This document shows positions 45,119-53,017 of a DNA stretch of 64,000 nucleotides, one piece after another; position 1 is the first letter of the stretch, and each line of letters opens with the position of its first letter. This DNA comes from Sinanaerobacter chloroacetimidivorans. Lineage in GTDB: Bacteria; Bacillota; Clostridia; Peptostreptococcales; Anaerovoracaceae. The DNA lies in the NCBI RefSeq assembly GCF_018128545.1, contig NZ_JAGSND010000003.1, positions 62,001 through 126,000 of the forward strand, in the 5' to 3' direction. Made by a program: the position numbers and the translations under genes. The notes under the pieces were generated by a model. The model was not told the origin of the DNA. It saw only the letters and a program-made list of their open reading frames with translations, and made no database searches.

Positions 45119-46306
45119 TCAATAACACTTCTGATAAATACAAATCAGATCTTCCTTGGAAGGCTGTCTTGGGTTTGTCGGGGTGCACCGATCCGCCATT
45201 GCGGCTTCGGCCATTTGCTCCAGTGCGCCTTCGAATGCGGCCTGGTCAACCCCCAGAGACCGAATATTGTCTTCAATGCCCAGTACCTTTTTTAATCTGG
45301 CTACAGCCTGTATAAAGTTAGCAGCTCCCTCACGGCTTGTTCGGGCCGGAAGCTGCAGTACCGCTGCCAGCTTTGCATATCTTTCAGCAGCATAGCCGCT
45401 GGCACTTCCCCTCAACTCGGCGTTATACTCCATCACTCCATTGAGCAGGATGGCATTGGAACGGCCATGGGGGATATGGAACGTTCCGCCCAGGGCATGG
45501 GCTAAACTGTGATTGATACCAAGATTCGCATTGGTAAATGCCATTCCAGCCATACAGGAGGCGTTTTGAACACGATCTCTGGCATCTGAATCTTTTACAT
45601 CTTTGTAAATCGTTTCAAGATTTTCAAAGATCAGCTTGATTGCTTTTTCTGCCAGAGCATCGGTGAAATCGGTCGCCTTTGTGGAAACATAGGCTTCGAT
45701 AGCGTGAACCAAAACATCAATACCCGTGTCCGCCACAACCCGCTGGGGAACATGTTGAATACAGGTAGAATCAAGTATGGCAATATCCGGTGAGATGAAC
45801 TCATCGACAATGCAAACTTTGCCTTCCTCCGAGGTAATAACGGAAAAGTCCGTTACTTCCGAACCTGTTCCGCTGGTGGAAGGGATTGCGATAAACAGCG
45901 GCCTTTTTACTTCCCGGCCGGCTTCACACTCCAACTTCCATGCAAAATAGAGGATTCCTTTTGCGGTATCAATGGCGGAGCCTCCTCCTAAAGCAATCAG
46001 GACATCAGCACCGCTTTCCTGGTACATCTTCATACCATTCGCAACTACCTTTACATCGGGGTCGGGCTTTACCTCTGAAAAAACGACGGAGCTGATTCCC
46101 GCTTCACTTAGGTAATCTATCGATTTTTGAAGATATCCCAGCTTGTCCATAATGGAATCCGAGACAATAAACGCCCGGGAGCCGGTAATCTGTTTTAAAA
46201 GCTGTAATGATTGATTATTAAAATAAACTTTTGATTTTAGTCTGAATTTATCTTCTATGATCCTTACCTCCCATTCTACACCGCTATGGGGTATTATTTT
46301 TATCAT
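45119..46306 (-). CDS. Iron-containing alcohol dehydrogenase of the cut locus
   Basis: A 395-residue group III (Fe-dependent) alcohol dehydrogenase. Visible elements are the NAD-binding GGGSAIDTAKG, the TGTGSEVTDFSV segment, and metal ligands in DVLVHAIEAYVS, NHSLAHALGG and HIPHGRSNAILL. In cut loci this enzyme (CutO/EutG role) reduces acetaldehyde to ethanol and regenerates NAD+ for the aldehyde dehydrogenase. The assumed start is ATG 46306. A second GGGAGG site inside the first 20 codons has no good start codon after it. It is transcribed away from the kinase at 46732. Confidence 0.92.
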   Translation of the reverse strand: MIKIIPHSGVEWEVRIIEDKFRLKSKVYFNNQSLQLLKQITGSRAFIVSDSIMDKLGYLQKSIDYLSEAGISSVVFSEVKPDPDVKVVANGMKMYQESGADVLIALGGGSAIDTAKGILYFAWKLECEAGREVKRPLFIAIPSTSGTGSEVTDFSVITSEEGKVCIVDEFISPDIAILDSTCIQHVPQRVVADTGIDVLVHAIEAYVSTKATDFTDALAEKAIKLIFENLETIYKDVKDSDARDRVQNASCMAGMAFTNANLGINHSLAHALGGTFHIPHGRSNAILLNGVMEYNAELRGSASGYAAERYAKLAAVLQLPARTSREGAANFIQAVARLKKVLGIEDNIRSLGVDQAAFEGALEQMAEAAMADRCTPTNPRQPSKEDLICIYQKCY

Positions 46307-46401
46307 TTTTGCTGATAATTTATGATAACATACAATACATCCCGATTATTGAAGATTCGCCATATGGTTGTAGTACTATTGTAGTTTGTTAAAATCATAA
46401 C

Positions 46402-46430
46402 ATTGTACAAATTCATTTTTCTTGAACAAT
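46402..46430. promoter_or_regulatory. Candidate operator upstream of the alcohol dehydrogenase
   Basis: ATTGTACAA-N11-TTGAACAAT, a 9-bp inverted repeat with one mismatch, 96 bp before the dehydrogenase start. The GTACAA core recurs at 26009 ahead of the cut operon, so a shared regulator is possible. Confidence 0.4.
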
Positions 46431-46583
46431 TACTATGTAAAAGCTGTAAATGTTCCATATCTTCCGATTGGGGCAGGAAAACACCTTTACAAATAAGGTA
46501 TCGGCATGGTAGACTGACCGTGATATAATAGGTACTTTTAACATGAAATCGTAAGAGTTCTGCGGGTGCTTCACAGCAATGCA

Positions 46584-46612
46584 TTGATTCTTGGGACGAT
46601 TCTTGATATAAT
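46584..46612 (+). promoter_or_regulatory. Sigma-A promoter of the LicA-like kinase gene
   Basis: TTGATT and TATAAT with a 17-bp spacer, about 120 bp upstream of the coding start. Confidence 0.65.
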
Positions 46613-46731
46613 AAACGCTAGCCAATTGAGATACAGCATTGCTGCAAGGAAGCGTTCATTGAATCATCTCGGATGCTTGGGATATGATATAATATATAAT
46701 TAAAAATGAATGTAAAAGGGTATCCTCTTAA

Positions 46732-47685
46732 TTGATAAACAATAGACTGAATATGTATGGTGAAATATTAATGAAAATGGAAGAATTAGTACAGAAAAAA
46801 CTGCGTCTCATTTTTAATGATGACAGCATTATCTTCGACAAATCCCGTTTTGCGGGAGGTCTGACCAACTACAACTACATTATGAATATTCATGGTACCG
46901 AATATGTTGTTCGGCAGCCCGGCGGTATGACCAATCAGATGATTGATCGCAATATTGAAAAGGTTAACAACTCTATCGCCTCAGAGCTCGGCCTGAATTC
47001 CGAGTGCTTTTATTTTGACGAGCTCAGCGGTATAAAAATAAGTGTATATATTAAAAACAGCAAGAACATTGCACTGGCAGATCCCTGTAACCCTAAAAAT
47101 CTGAGGGCTGTTTCGGATCTGATGAAAAAAACCCACGCCAGCCCAAAGGATTTCCCTAATATCTTTGATTGGCAGGCGGAATTGAATAAGTATGAAGACA
47201 TCGTAAGAGAGCTTAACGGCAGCTTTTTCTTTGATTACGCTGCGTTAAAAAAAGAATTATATGATTATGTCAATGAAAATATTCGGAACACCATTTCGGT
47301 GCCCTGTCACAACGACACCGTACCGGAAAACTTTGTGGTGGACGGGGAAGGCAGAGCTTATCTGATCGACTGGGAATATGCGGGAATGAACGACCCCAGC
47401 TGGGATGTGGCTGCCTATGTCCTGGAATCCAGACTAACCGAAGAGGCAATCGAATATCTTCTTTTAGACTATTACGGTCAAATGCCTTCCAATGAAGAAA
47501 TCCTGAAAATCAAATGCTATATGGTGGCTCAGGATATCCTTTGGACAGTATGGGCTTTGATCCGACATTACAACGGAGAAGATTTTCTTGATTACTGTAA
47601 CCTCAGATATGAACGCTTTAGAAAAAACATGAAAGCAATGAAGGCTTCTCCTGATTATTCTCTTGCCGAAATCGTAAAGAACTGA
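46732..47685 (+). CDS. LicA/choline-kinase-like phosphotransferase
   Basis: A 317-residue (or 304 if ATG 46771 is the start) aminoglycoside-phosphotransferase-fold kinase. The catalytic loop reads CHNDTVPENFVVD and the metal-binding segment LIDWEYAGMNDPSWDVA, both typical of LicA and choline/ethanolamine kinases. It would phosphorylate choline or a related alcohol with ATP. Its position beside the cut locus suggests a choline substrate, perhaps for cell-surface phosphocholine, but this is inference. TTG 46732 lacks a clear ribosome-binding site, while ATG 46771 follows GGTGA. Confidence 0.8.
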   Translation: MINNRLNMYGEILMKMEELVQKKLRLIFNDDSIIFDKSRFAGGLTNYNYIMNIHGTEYVVRQPGGMTNQMIDRNIEKVNNSIASELGLNSECFYFDELSGIKISVYIKNSKNIALADPCNPKNLRAVSDLMKKTHASPKDFPNIFDWQAELNKYEDIVRELNGSFFFDYAALKKELYDYVNENIRNTISVPCHNDTVPENFVVDGEGRAYLIDWEYAGMNDPSWDVAAYVLESRLTEEAIEYLLLDYYGQMPSNEEILKIKCYMVAQDILWTVWALIRHYNGEDFLDYCNLRYERFRKNMKAMKASPDYSLAEIVKN

Positions 47686-47696
47686 TTTATAAATTT

Positions 47697-47741
47697 GAGC
47701 GAATAGGAATCTTAGATTTCATAGTTCGCTCTTTTTTTTTG
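47697..47741 (+). terminator. Terminator of the LicA-like gene
   Basis: GAGCGAA-ATAG-GAATC pairs with GATTTC and TTCGCTC, then a run of ten T. It is nearly the same sequence as the terminator at 55516. Confidence 0.9.
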
Positions 47742-47861
47742 TCCGTTTTATGCAATGGTATAATTCTGCCGGTGAATGAAAAGGCCGGGAATATATGAAA
47801 ATCATCACGTGAAAAGGTAAATCAAGATTCTCTAAAGCTTTAAAGCTTTGAAAATTTAGGA

Positions 47862-47892
47862 TTGACTTTATACCAGCTATAACTTTTATACT
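47862..47892 (+). promoter_or_regulatory. Promoter of the ord-like/pylBC unit with 19-bp spacer
   Basis: TTGACT and TATACT are 19 bp apart, the over-long spacing typical of MerR-regulated promoters, and are followed by the partly symmetric ACCTCTATAAGGGT. No MerR gene is nearby. This is a tentative assignment. Confidence 0.4.
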
Positions 47893-47953
47893 ACCTCTAT
47901 AAGGGTAACCGTTTTACATGACAGGCGGGAAAAAAGAATAGGGAGGTAGCAAT

Positions 47954-49036
47954 ATGGATCGAAAGGTGAAGATTGTACAGTATGGCTGCGGTAAGATGAG
48001 CGTTTATCTCATGCGGTATGCCATGGAAAAAGGCGGGGAACTGGTTGCGGCATTCGACGCAAATCCCGGGGTAATCGGCAGGGATATCGGTGAAATTATT
48101 GGCACTGCACCGCTGGGAATCAAGGTTACAGATGCGGCAAAGGCAGACGAAGTTTTAAAGCAGACAAAGCCCGATGTTTGTATTATCGCAACGCGAAGCA
48201 CCATGGCAGAATTGAAGGAGGCATTTGCCCTTTGTGCGAAAAATGGAGTAAACGCCATCTCCACCTGTGAGGAAGCACTGTTTCCGTGGAACTCTTCTCC
48301 GGATATCACAAGAGAACTGGATGAACTGGCTAAGGCAGGCGGATGCACCCTTTGCGGCAGCGGATATCCCGACCTTTTCTGGGGCACTATGGTGACGAAT
48401 CTTGCGGGTTCTTCTGTTTCTATTACGAAGATAAAAGGCAGCAGCAGCTATAATGTTGAAGATTATGGTATTGCACTGGCTAAGGGCCATGGGGCAGGAT
48501 TGACCATCGAAGAGTTTCATCGGGAGATCGGCAATTATAACAGCCTGTCCTCCGACGAGATCAAAGAACTGGTTATCAAGGGAGCGTATATCCCGTCGTA
48601 TATGTGGAACCAGAACGGCTGGCTGTGCAGCAGGCTCGGACTTACCATCCTATCTCAGACCCAGAAGTGTGTGCCTCATACCTATCAGTCAGATCTCCAT
48701 TCCTCTACGCTTGACATGACCATTAAGGCCGGAGATGCTACAGGAATGTCCGCTATTGTAACCACCGAAACTGCCGAAGGAATTACACTGGAAACTGAGT
48801 GCATCGGTAAGGTGTATGCCCCAGATGAGTATGACAAGAATGAATGGACTTTGTTCGGAGAACCTGAAACTACAGTAATCGTAAATCGTCCCGCTACGGT
48901 GGAACTGACCTGCGGTACTATTGTCAATCGCATTCCTCAGCTTATTGACAGCCCTCCGGGATATATCACAACGGACAAAATGCCGGATAACGCCTATATG
49001 GCAAGGCCGATGCATGAGTATGTAAAAAGCAGATAA
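47954..49036 (+). CDS. 2,4-diaminopentanoate-dehydrogenase-like (Ord family) oxidoreductase
   Basis: A 360-residue NAD(P)-dependent dehydrogenase with an N-terminal dihydrodipicolinate-reductase-type Rossmann fold (VQYGCGKMSVYLMRYA). Ord-family segments NAISTCEEALFPW and GTMVTNLAGS follow. Ord of ornithine fermentation oxidises the 4-amine of 2,4-diaminopentanoate to a ketone with release of ammonia. No other ornithine-fermentation gene is present. It stands 155 bp ahead of a second pylB-pylC pair, so its substrate may be 3-methylornithine or a lysine conjugate of it, and it could stand in for PylD (inference). RBS GGGAGG. Confidence 0.75.
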   Translation: MDRKVKIVQYGCGKMSVYLMRYAMEKGGELVAAFDANPGVIGRDIGEIIGTAPLGIKVTDAAKADEVLKQTKPDVCIIATRSTMAELKEAFALCAKNGVNAISTCEEALFPWNSSPDITRELDELAKAGGCTLCGSGYPDLFWGTMVTNLAGSSVSITKIKGSSSYNVEDYGIALAKGHGAGLTIEEFHREIGNYNSLSSDEIKELVIKGAYIPSYMWNQNGWLCSRLGLTILSQTQKCVPHTYQSDLHSSTLDMTIKAGDATGMSAIVTTETAEGITLETECIGKVYAPDEYDKNEWTLFGEPETTVIVNRPATVELTCGTIVNRIPQLIDSPPGYITTDKMPDNAYMARPMHEYVKSR

Positions 49037-49191
49037 AATAAAGGATTCTATAGGAAGCATCTTTTTTTTAGCATTGTTTAGGATTGCTATTATATAGAAA
49101 GCGATATATACTTTTTAAATAATCAGTGGATTAGTTTCCAAAGAATACGTTAAGCAATGAAGTTTCAAGCAAGGCAAATGGTGAAGAAAAG

Positions 49192-50226
49192 ATGAATAAG
49201 GATATTAAGGAACGACCGATAACCCGGGAGGAGATCATTCATTTATTGAAAGATGACAGGGAATCCGTGGCGGAAAGCCTGTTTTTAAAAGCACAGCAGG
49301 AAAGAGAGAAAGTTTTCGGCAACAAAATTTTTATCTATGGCTTCGTGTATTTTTCTACCTGGTGCAGAAATAACTGTAACTTTTGTTTTTACAGAAAATC
49401 CAATCAGATCGAAAGGTATCGCAAATCCCCGGCGGAAGTGGTGGAGATCGCCAAACAGCTGGCGGCGTCAGGCGTCAATCTTATCGATCTCACCATGGGA
49501 GAAGACCAAAAGTACCATAATGAGGATTTTAAAACCGTCCTGGACATTACGAAAACCATTAGAAAGGAGACCAATCTCCCGGTGATGATTTCACCCGGTG
49601 TTATCAGCCAGAGCTTAGTTGACGAATTCGCATCTTTGGGTACGGAATGGTATGCGCTCTACCAGGAAACCCACAATCTCCGATTGTTCCAACAACTTAG
49701 AATTGAGCAGGATTACGACGAGCGTATGAACATCAAATTATACGCGAAACGAAAGGGAATGCTGATAGAAGAAGGGTTGCTTGCCGGAGTGGGCGAAACC
49801 GTGGAAGATATTGCGGATTCTCTTCTGGAGATGGGCAGGATCGGTGCGAGTCAGATGAGAGTCATGAGCTTTGTTCCGCAAAAAGGAAGCCCCATGGAGC
49901 TGGCCGAAACACCCGACAGGACCTTGGAAATGAAGATCATTGCGCTGATGCGTATCCTGTATCCCTATGCCTTGATCCCCGCATCTTTGGATGTAGATGG
50001 CATCAAAGGGCTTCGGGGCAGAATCAATGCCGGGGCCAGCGTCGTCACCTCCATTATTCCGCCCAGGTCAGGCCTTATGGGGGTAGCGCAAAATACCATG
50101 GACGTTGATGAAGGCGGACGTACTGCAGAAGAAGTGAAACACATATTGAATGAGATGAATCTTTCCGTTGCTCCTGCAGAAGAATACATAGAATATCTTA
50201 ACGTATTAAGAGAAAGACAGGAGTAG
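49192..50226 (+). CDS. pylB: 3-methylornithine synthase PylB, copy 2
   Basis: A 344-residue radical-SAM enzyme, a close paralogue of the protein at 22878 through its whole length. The cluster motif is TWCRNNCNFC and the DLTMGED, ALYQETHN, SLDVDGIKG and SIIPPRSGL segments are conserved, so catalysis should be intact. It ends in amber at 50224-50226; readthrough would add 29 codons out of frame with pylC. The pylC copy starts 17 bp downstream. It is organised with an Ord-like gene instead of methyltransferases, so this pair may have a different role or expression pattern. Confidence 0.92.
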   Translation: MNKDIKERPITREEIIHLLKDDRESVAESLFLKAQQEREKVFGNKIFIYGFVYFSTWCRNNCNFCFYRKSNQIERYRKSPAEVVEIAKQLAASGVNLIDLTMGEDQKYHNEDFKTVLDITKTIRKETNLPVMISPGVISQSLVDEFASLGTEWYALYQETHNLRLFQQLRIEQDYDERMNIKLYAKRKGMLIEEGLLAGVGETVEDIADSLLEMGRIGASQMRVMSFVPQKGSPMELAETPDRTLEMKIIALMRILYPYALIPASLDVDGIKGLRGRINAGASVVTSIIPPRSGLMGVAQNTMDVDEGGRTAEEVKHILNEMNLSVAPAEEYIEYLNVLRERQE

Positions 50227-50243
50227 GATGGAGGTGCTCGACT

Positions 50244-51365
50244 ATGGAGGTTGCAATTGTTGGCGGTAAACTGCAAGGAACGGAAGCTGTTTATCTGGCA
50301 GGAAAAGCAGGAATGAAGAGCATTCTCATCGATAAGAAAGAAAAGACGCCTGCTTCCGGTATATGTGATGAATTTTTTCTTTTCGATGTGCGTAAAAAAG
50401 AGAAGGCGCTTATTGACATTTTAAAAAGGGCGGATTTTATATTGCCGGCATTGGAAAATGATGAAGTACATAAGGCTTTGGCTGAAATTGCGGAGGAATA
50501 TCATCTCAGATTAGCCTTCGATATGCATGCATACAGGATTACCTCGTCAAAGCTGAAATCAGATAAACTAATCAGGGAAAATGACATTTCGTCTCCCTGT
50601 TATTATCCCCGGTGTAAAAGTCCATACATAATCAAACCTTCCGGTGAAAGCGGGAGCACAGGAGTACAAAAGGCAGCAACCAGCCGGGAGGTGGAAGCTT
50701 TTTTAAAAATCGAAGGGGCAGCGGGCAGCTGGGTCGTTCAGGAATTTCTGGAGGGGCCTTCCTATTCTATAGAGGTAATCGGAGTTCCCGGGAATTACAG
50801 GGCATATAAAATCACCGAAATCCACATGGATGAGATATATGACTGCAAAATGGTTACTTCGCCCTGTCCTGTAGCAGAAGAACAGCAAAAACATTTGGAA
50901 GAAATAGGATGTAAACTGGCAGAATTGGTAAAATTGCATGGAATCATGGATGTGGAAGTCATCGATGATGATGGGGTTTTGAAAGTACTGGAAATCGATG
51001 CCAGAATTCCAAGTCAGACTCCCACAGTGGTTTATCACGCTTCAGGAGCCAACCTGCTTTCAGAATTGGCTGATATTACCTTGTATGGAGATTTCAAAGC
51101 GAGTTACACAGACTTGGGGAAATATTGCACCTATGAGCACTACAAAATCAGCAAAGCCGGATATTTTGCTTCCGGAGAGCATATCATGAGCGGAGCCAGG
51201 CCGCTTTCTCTCAGAAAAAACTTCTGCGGAGCTGATGAAGTCTTATCGGACTATGACGGGGACCATGACGAATGGTGCGGGACCTTCATCAACTGGGCGG
51301 ATACGGCAGAGGAATTGGAACGAAAACGCAATCATATGATACAGACCCTGAAAAGTTGCAGATAA
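50244..51365 (+). CDS. pylC: 3-methylornithine-L-lysine ligase PylC, copy 2
   Basis: A 373-residue ATP-grasp ligase, a close paralogue of the protein at 23942 (VAIVGGKLQGTEAVYLAGKAG, YIIKPSGESGSTGV, VLEIDARIPSQTPTVVYH). Ligase residues appear intact. GGAGGT lies nine bases before the ATG. A terminator follows and no pylD-like gene does. The unit Ord-like, PylB, PylC is therefore complete as transcribed. Confidence 0.92.
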   Translation: MEVAIVGGKLQGTEAVYLAGKAGMKSILIDKKEKTPASGICDEFFLFDVRKKEKALIDILKRADFILPALENDEVHKALAEIAEEYHLRLAFDMHAYRITSSKLKSDKLIRENDISSPCYYPRCKSPYIIKPSGESGSTGVQKAATSREVEAFLKIEGAAGSWVVQEFLEGPSYSIEVIGVPGNYRAYKITEIHMDEIYDCKMVTSPCPVAEEQQKHLEEIGCKLAELVKLHGIMDVEVIDDDGVLKVLEIDARIPSQTPTVVYHASGANLLSELADITLYGDFKASYTDLGKYCTYEHYKISKAGYFASGEHIMSGARPLSLRKNFCGADEVLSDYDGDHDEWCGTFINWADTAEELERKRNHMIQTLKSCR

Positions 51366-51377
51366 TAGATAAAAAGA

Positions 51378-51412
51378 AACCGTCCCTGATATTTCAGAGA
51401 CGGCTTTTTATT
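51378..51412 (+). terminator. Terminator of the second pylBC unit
   Basis: CCGTC-x-CTGA pairs with TCAG-x-GACGG, followed by CTTTTTATTT. Confidence 0.82.
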
Positions 51413-51549
51413 TACTTAAAATCTACACAAAACAAAATATTTTGGCAATAGCAAGTGTTTTTCTGTTGTAGCTCCAGTATCTTCTTGTAGCTCAGTAAAC
51501 CTTTGTTGCAGCTGCAGTTCAGCAACTTCGGTTACATCGGTATTTTCTG

Positions 51550-52494
51550 TCAGTCGATAGCTCCGCTGGTCGTCTGGCTTTCCTCCGTTACATCAATAGC
51601 GCCATCCGTTACATCAATAGCGCCGTCTGAGGTGGTTGGAGTTTCGCCGGGATTTTCTTCGCCTATATCGATAACTTCATTTTCCTGATCCCAGTTCGCA
51701 TATAGACCGAAGGTTTCGACAATGAATTTTAAGGGTACATAGGCTTTTCCGTTTGTGACTTCAGCAGGCACATCAATCTGCTGGGTCACTCCGTTGACAA
51801 GCACTTCTTTACTGTTCATTGTCAATACGATCTCAATACCATCTTTAGCTATGGTAGCAGATTTCGTATCAGGATCCCAGGTAACAGCGGCTCCCAACTC
51901 CTCGGTAATAGCTCTGACCGGAATGATGGTTCTTCCTCCTTTGATATACGCAGGGGCATCGAGCTTTATGATATTGTCCTTAATAATAATAGAACCTAAG
52001 TCAAGAACATTGGCATCTGCGTACATTCGTTCAATCAGAGCTGCAGCATTTTCAAATTGTGACAGTTCTTCGGCCGTATAGGTGCTTTTGGCTACCATAT
52101 AACGTTCGTTGATCAGCTGTTTGATCTGCCCCTGTAGATCGGCAAGCTGCTTGTCCAGCTCTTGAATCTCAAGGAGAATCGCTTCCGCTTCAGCAGTGCT
52201 GCCTGCTGCTAAAAGCTCTTGGTACTGTGATTCCAGTGACAGCTTCTCAGTTTCTATGGCCTGTTTGCTTTGAGATACAAGCTTTTTTTCCTGATTCAGT
52301 TCCTGCTTGAATGTTTTCTGCAAATCAGACTGACCATTTTGGTTTTTTTCTGGTTTTTCAGGCTTTTCTGTTTTTAGCGGGTTATCCTTGCCGCCTCCTG
52401 AGGAATTTCCATTTCCGTTTCCTCCTGAAAAGACACTGAACGTTGGAGATAGTACCAGTGTTGCTGCAATAACAAATACGATTAGTTTTTTCAA
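51550..52494 (-). CDS. Secreted copper-amine-oxidase-N-domain protein under c-di-GMP riboswitch control
   Basis: A 314-residue exported protein. A signal peptide (about 1-24, LIVFVIAATLVLSPTFSVFS) is followed by a low-complexity Gly/Lys/Pro linker. A long coiled coil (about 55-150) precedes a copper amine oxidase N-terminal (stalk-like) domain, about 165-280 (GRTIIPVRAITEELGA, AYVPLKFIVETFGL). Such domains mediate cell-surface attachment in clostridia. The C-terminus has a short repeat (GAIDVTDGAIDVTE). The start is TTG after AGGAGG. The sequence past the stop stays coding-like in another frame down to 51416, so a frameshifted tail is possible. Confidence 0.82.
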   Translation of the reverse strand: MKKLIVFVIAATLVLSPTFSVFSGGNGNGNSSGGGKDNPLKTEKPEKPEKNQNGQSDLQKTFKQELNQEKKLVSQSKQAIETEKLSLESQYQELLAAGSTAEAEAILLEIQELDKQLADLQGQIKQLINERYMVAKSTYTAEELSQFENAAALIERMYADANVLDLGSIIIKDNIIKLDAPAYIKGGRTIIPVRAITEELGAAVTWDPDTKSATIAKDGIEIVLTMNSKEVLVNGVTQQIDVPAEVTNGKAYVPLKFIVETFGLYANWDQENEVIDIGEENPGETPTTSDGAIDVTDGAIDVTEESQTTSGAID

Positions 52495-52521
52495 ATATTC
52501 CTCCTTTTCTATCTCCGTTTA

Positions 52522-52554
52522 TACAAAAAAACTGTATGCCAAAGCATACAGTAC
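52522..52554 (-). terminator. Riboswitch expression-platform terminator
   Basis: A 9-bp perfect stem ACTGTATGC / GCATACAGT followed on the minus strand by seven T, between the c-di-GMP aptamer and the coding start. Confidence 0.85.
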
Positions 52555-52568
52555 GTTTTTTGTCTGCT

Positions 52569-52655
52569 CTTCGGCGACCCGGCTATCATAGCGTAATTGC
52601 GTTAGACCCGTGGTTTTGCGTCCTTGCTTTTCAACAAGTTTGCCATTTATCGGAG
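52569..52655 (-). promoter_or_regulatory. c-di-GMP-I (GEMM-I) riboswitch aptamer
   Basis: On the minus strand the conserved GEMM-I elements appear in order: TGGCAAAC, a GAAA-type tetraloop stem, GGACGCAAA, CCACGGGTCTAA, then ATGATAGCCGGGTCGCCG. An intrinsic terminator follows before the surface-protein gene. Ligand: bis-(3'-5')-cyclic di-GMP. Whether the ligand turns expression on or off cannot be told by eye. Confidence 0.93.
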
Positions 52656-52732
52656 ATACCTTCATTTTAGTATAATAAATTGTATTTTGCAATACGATTT
52701 TATCTGAATATTTGTTTTTTTATCACATTTCG

Positions 52733-52769
52733 TCCTTCCTAGACAACATTTCGTCCTTTTTGTCTTTTC
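52733..52769. repeat. Short repeat element, copy A
   Basis: CACATTTCGTCCTTCC, then ACAACATTTCGTCCTTTTTG. The motif ACATTTCGTCCTT occurs twice internally. A second copy lies at 55059, and the two bracket the GntR/ABC operon. Confidence 0.7.
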
Positions 52770-52856
52770 CAATCGTGGAAAAGACATTATGATAAGGTCG
52801 ATATTCATAACCGTCGTTAAAAGGGGAGCGTTGCTGATGTAACTGGTTTCGTGTCA

Positions 52857-52982
52857 ATGAGCAGCGCTTCTTTCTATCTGGCAAGGAATGCCATCGGCAA
52901 TACGGACAAAATGCGTTCTCAAATATATAACCTCTTGGCAGCTTATGGATCAAGGTATGGAATTGTTGTTGAAGAAAAGTAA
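52857..52982 (+). CDS. Possible 41-residue ORF or remnant
   Basis: A short frame encoding SSASFYLARNAIGN...YGIVVEEK. It has coding-like composition and the same frame is open upstream to 52821, but there is no ribosome-binding site. It may be the tail of a degraded gene. I recognise no family. Confidence 0.25.
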   Translation: MSSASFYLARNAIGNTDKMRSQIYNLLAAYGSRYGIVVEEK

Positions 52983-52985
52983 AAA

Positions 52986-53014
52986 GCCCTGGCCACGTAA
53001 TGGTCAGGACTTTT
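52986..53014. terminator. Terminator of the ABC operon
   Basis: CCTGGCCA pairs with TGGTCAGG around CGTAA. T-runs occur on both strands, stronger on the minus strand, just downstream of the permease stop. Confidence 0.75.
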
Positions 53015-53017
53015 ATT

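Larger units (their letters stand above)
46307..46731. other. Divergent promoter region (alcohol dehydrogenase / LicA-like kinase)
   Basis: 425 bp without a gene. It contains a 9-bp imperfect inverted repeat ATTGTACAA-N11-TTGAACAAT (46402-46430) on the alcohol dehydrogenase side and a good sigma-A promoter for the kinase (46584-46612). Confidence 0.65.

Noticed and set aside
47831-47860. CTCTAAA anticodon-loop-like string as a possible tRNA-Pyl
   Set aside because: The surrounding AAAGCTTT repeats cannot form acceptor, D or T arms of a tRNA.
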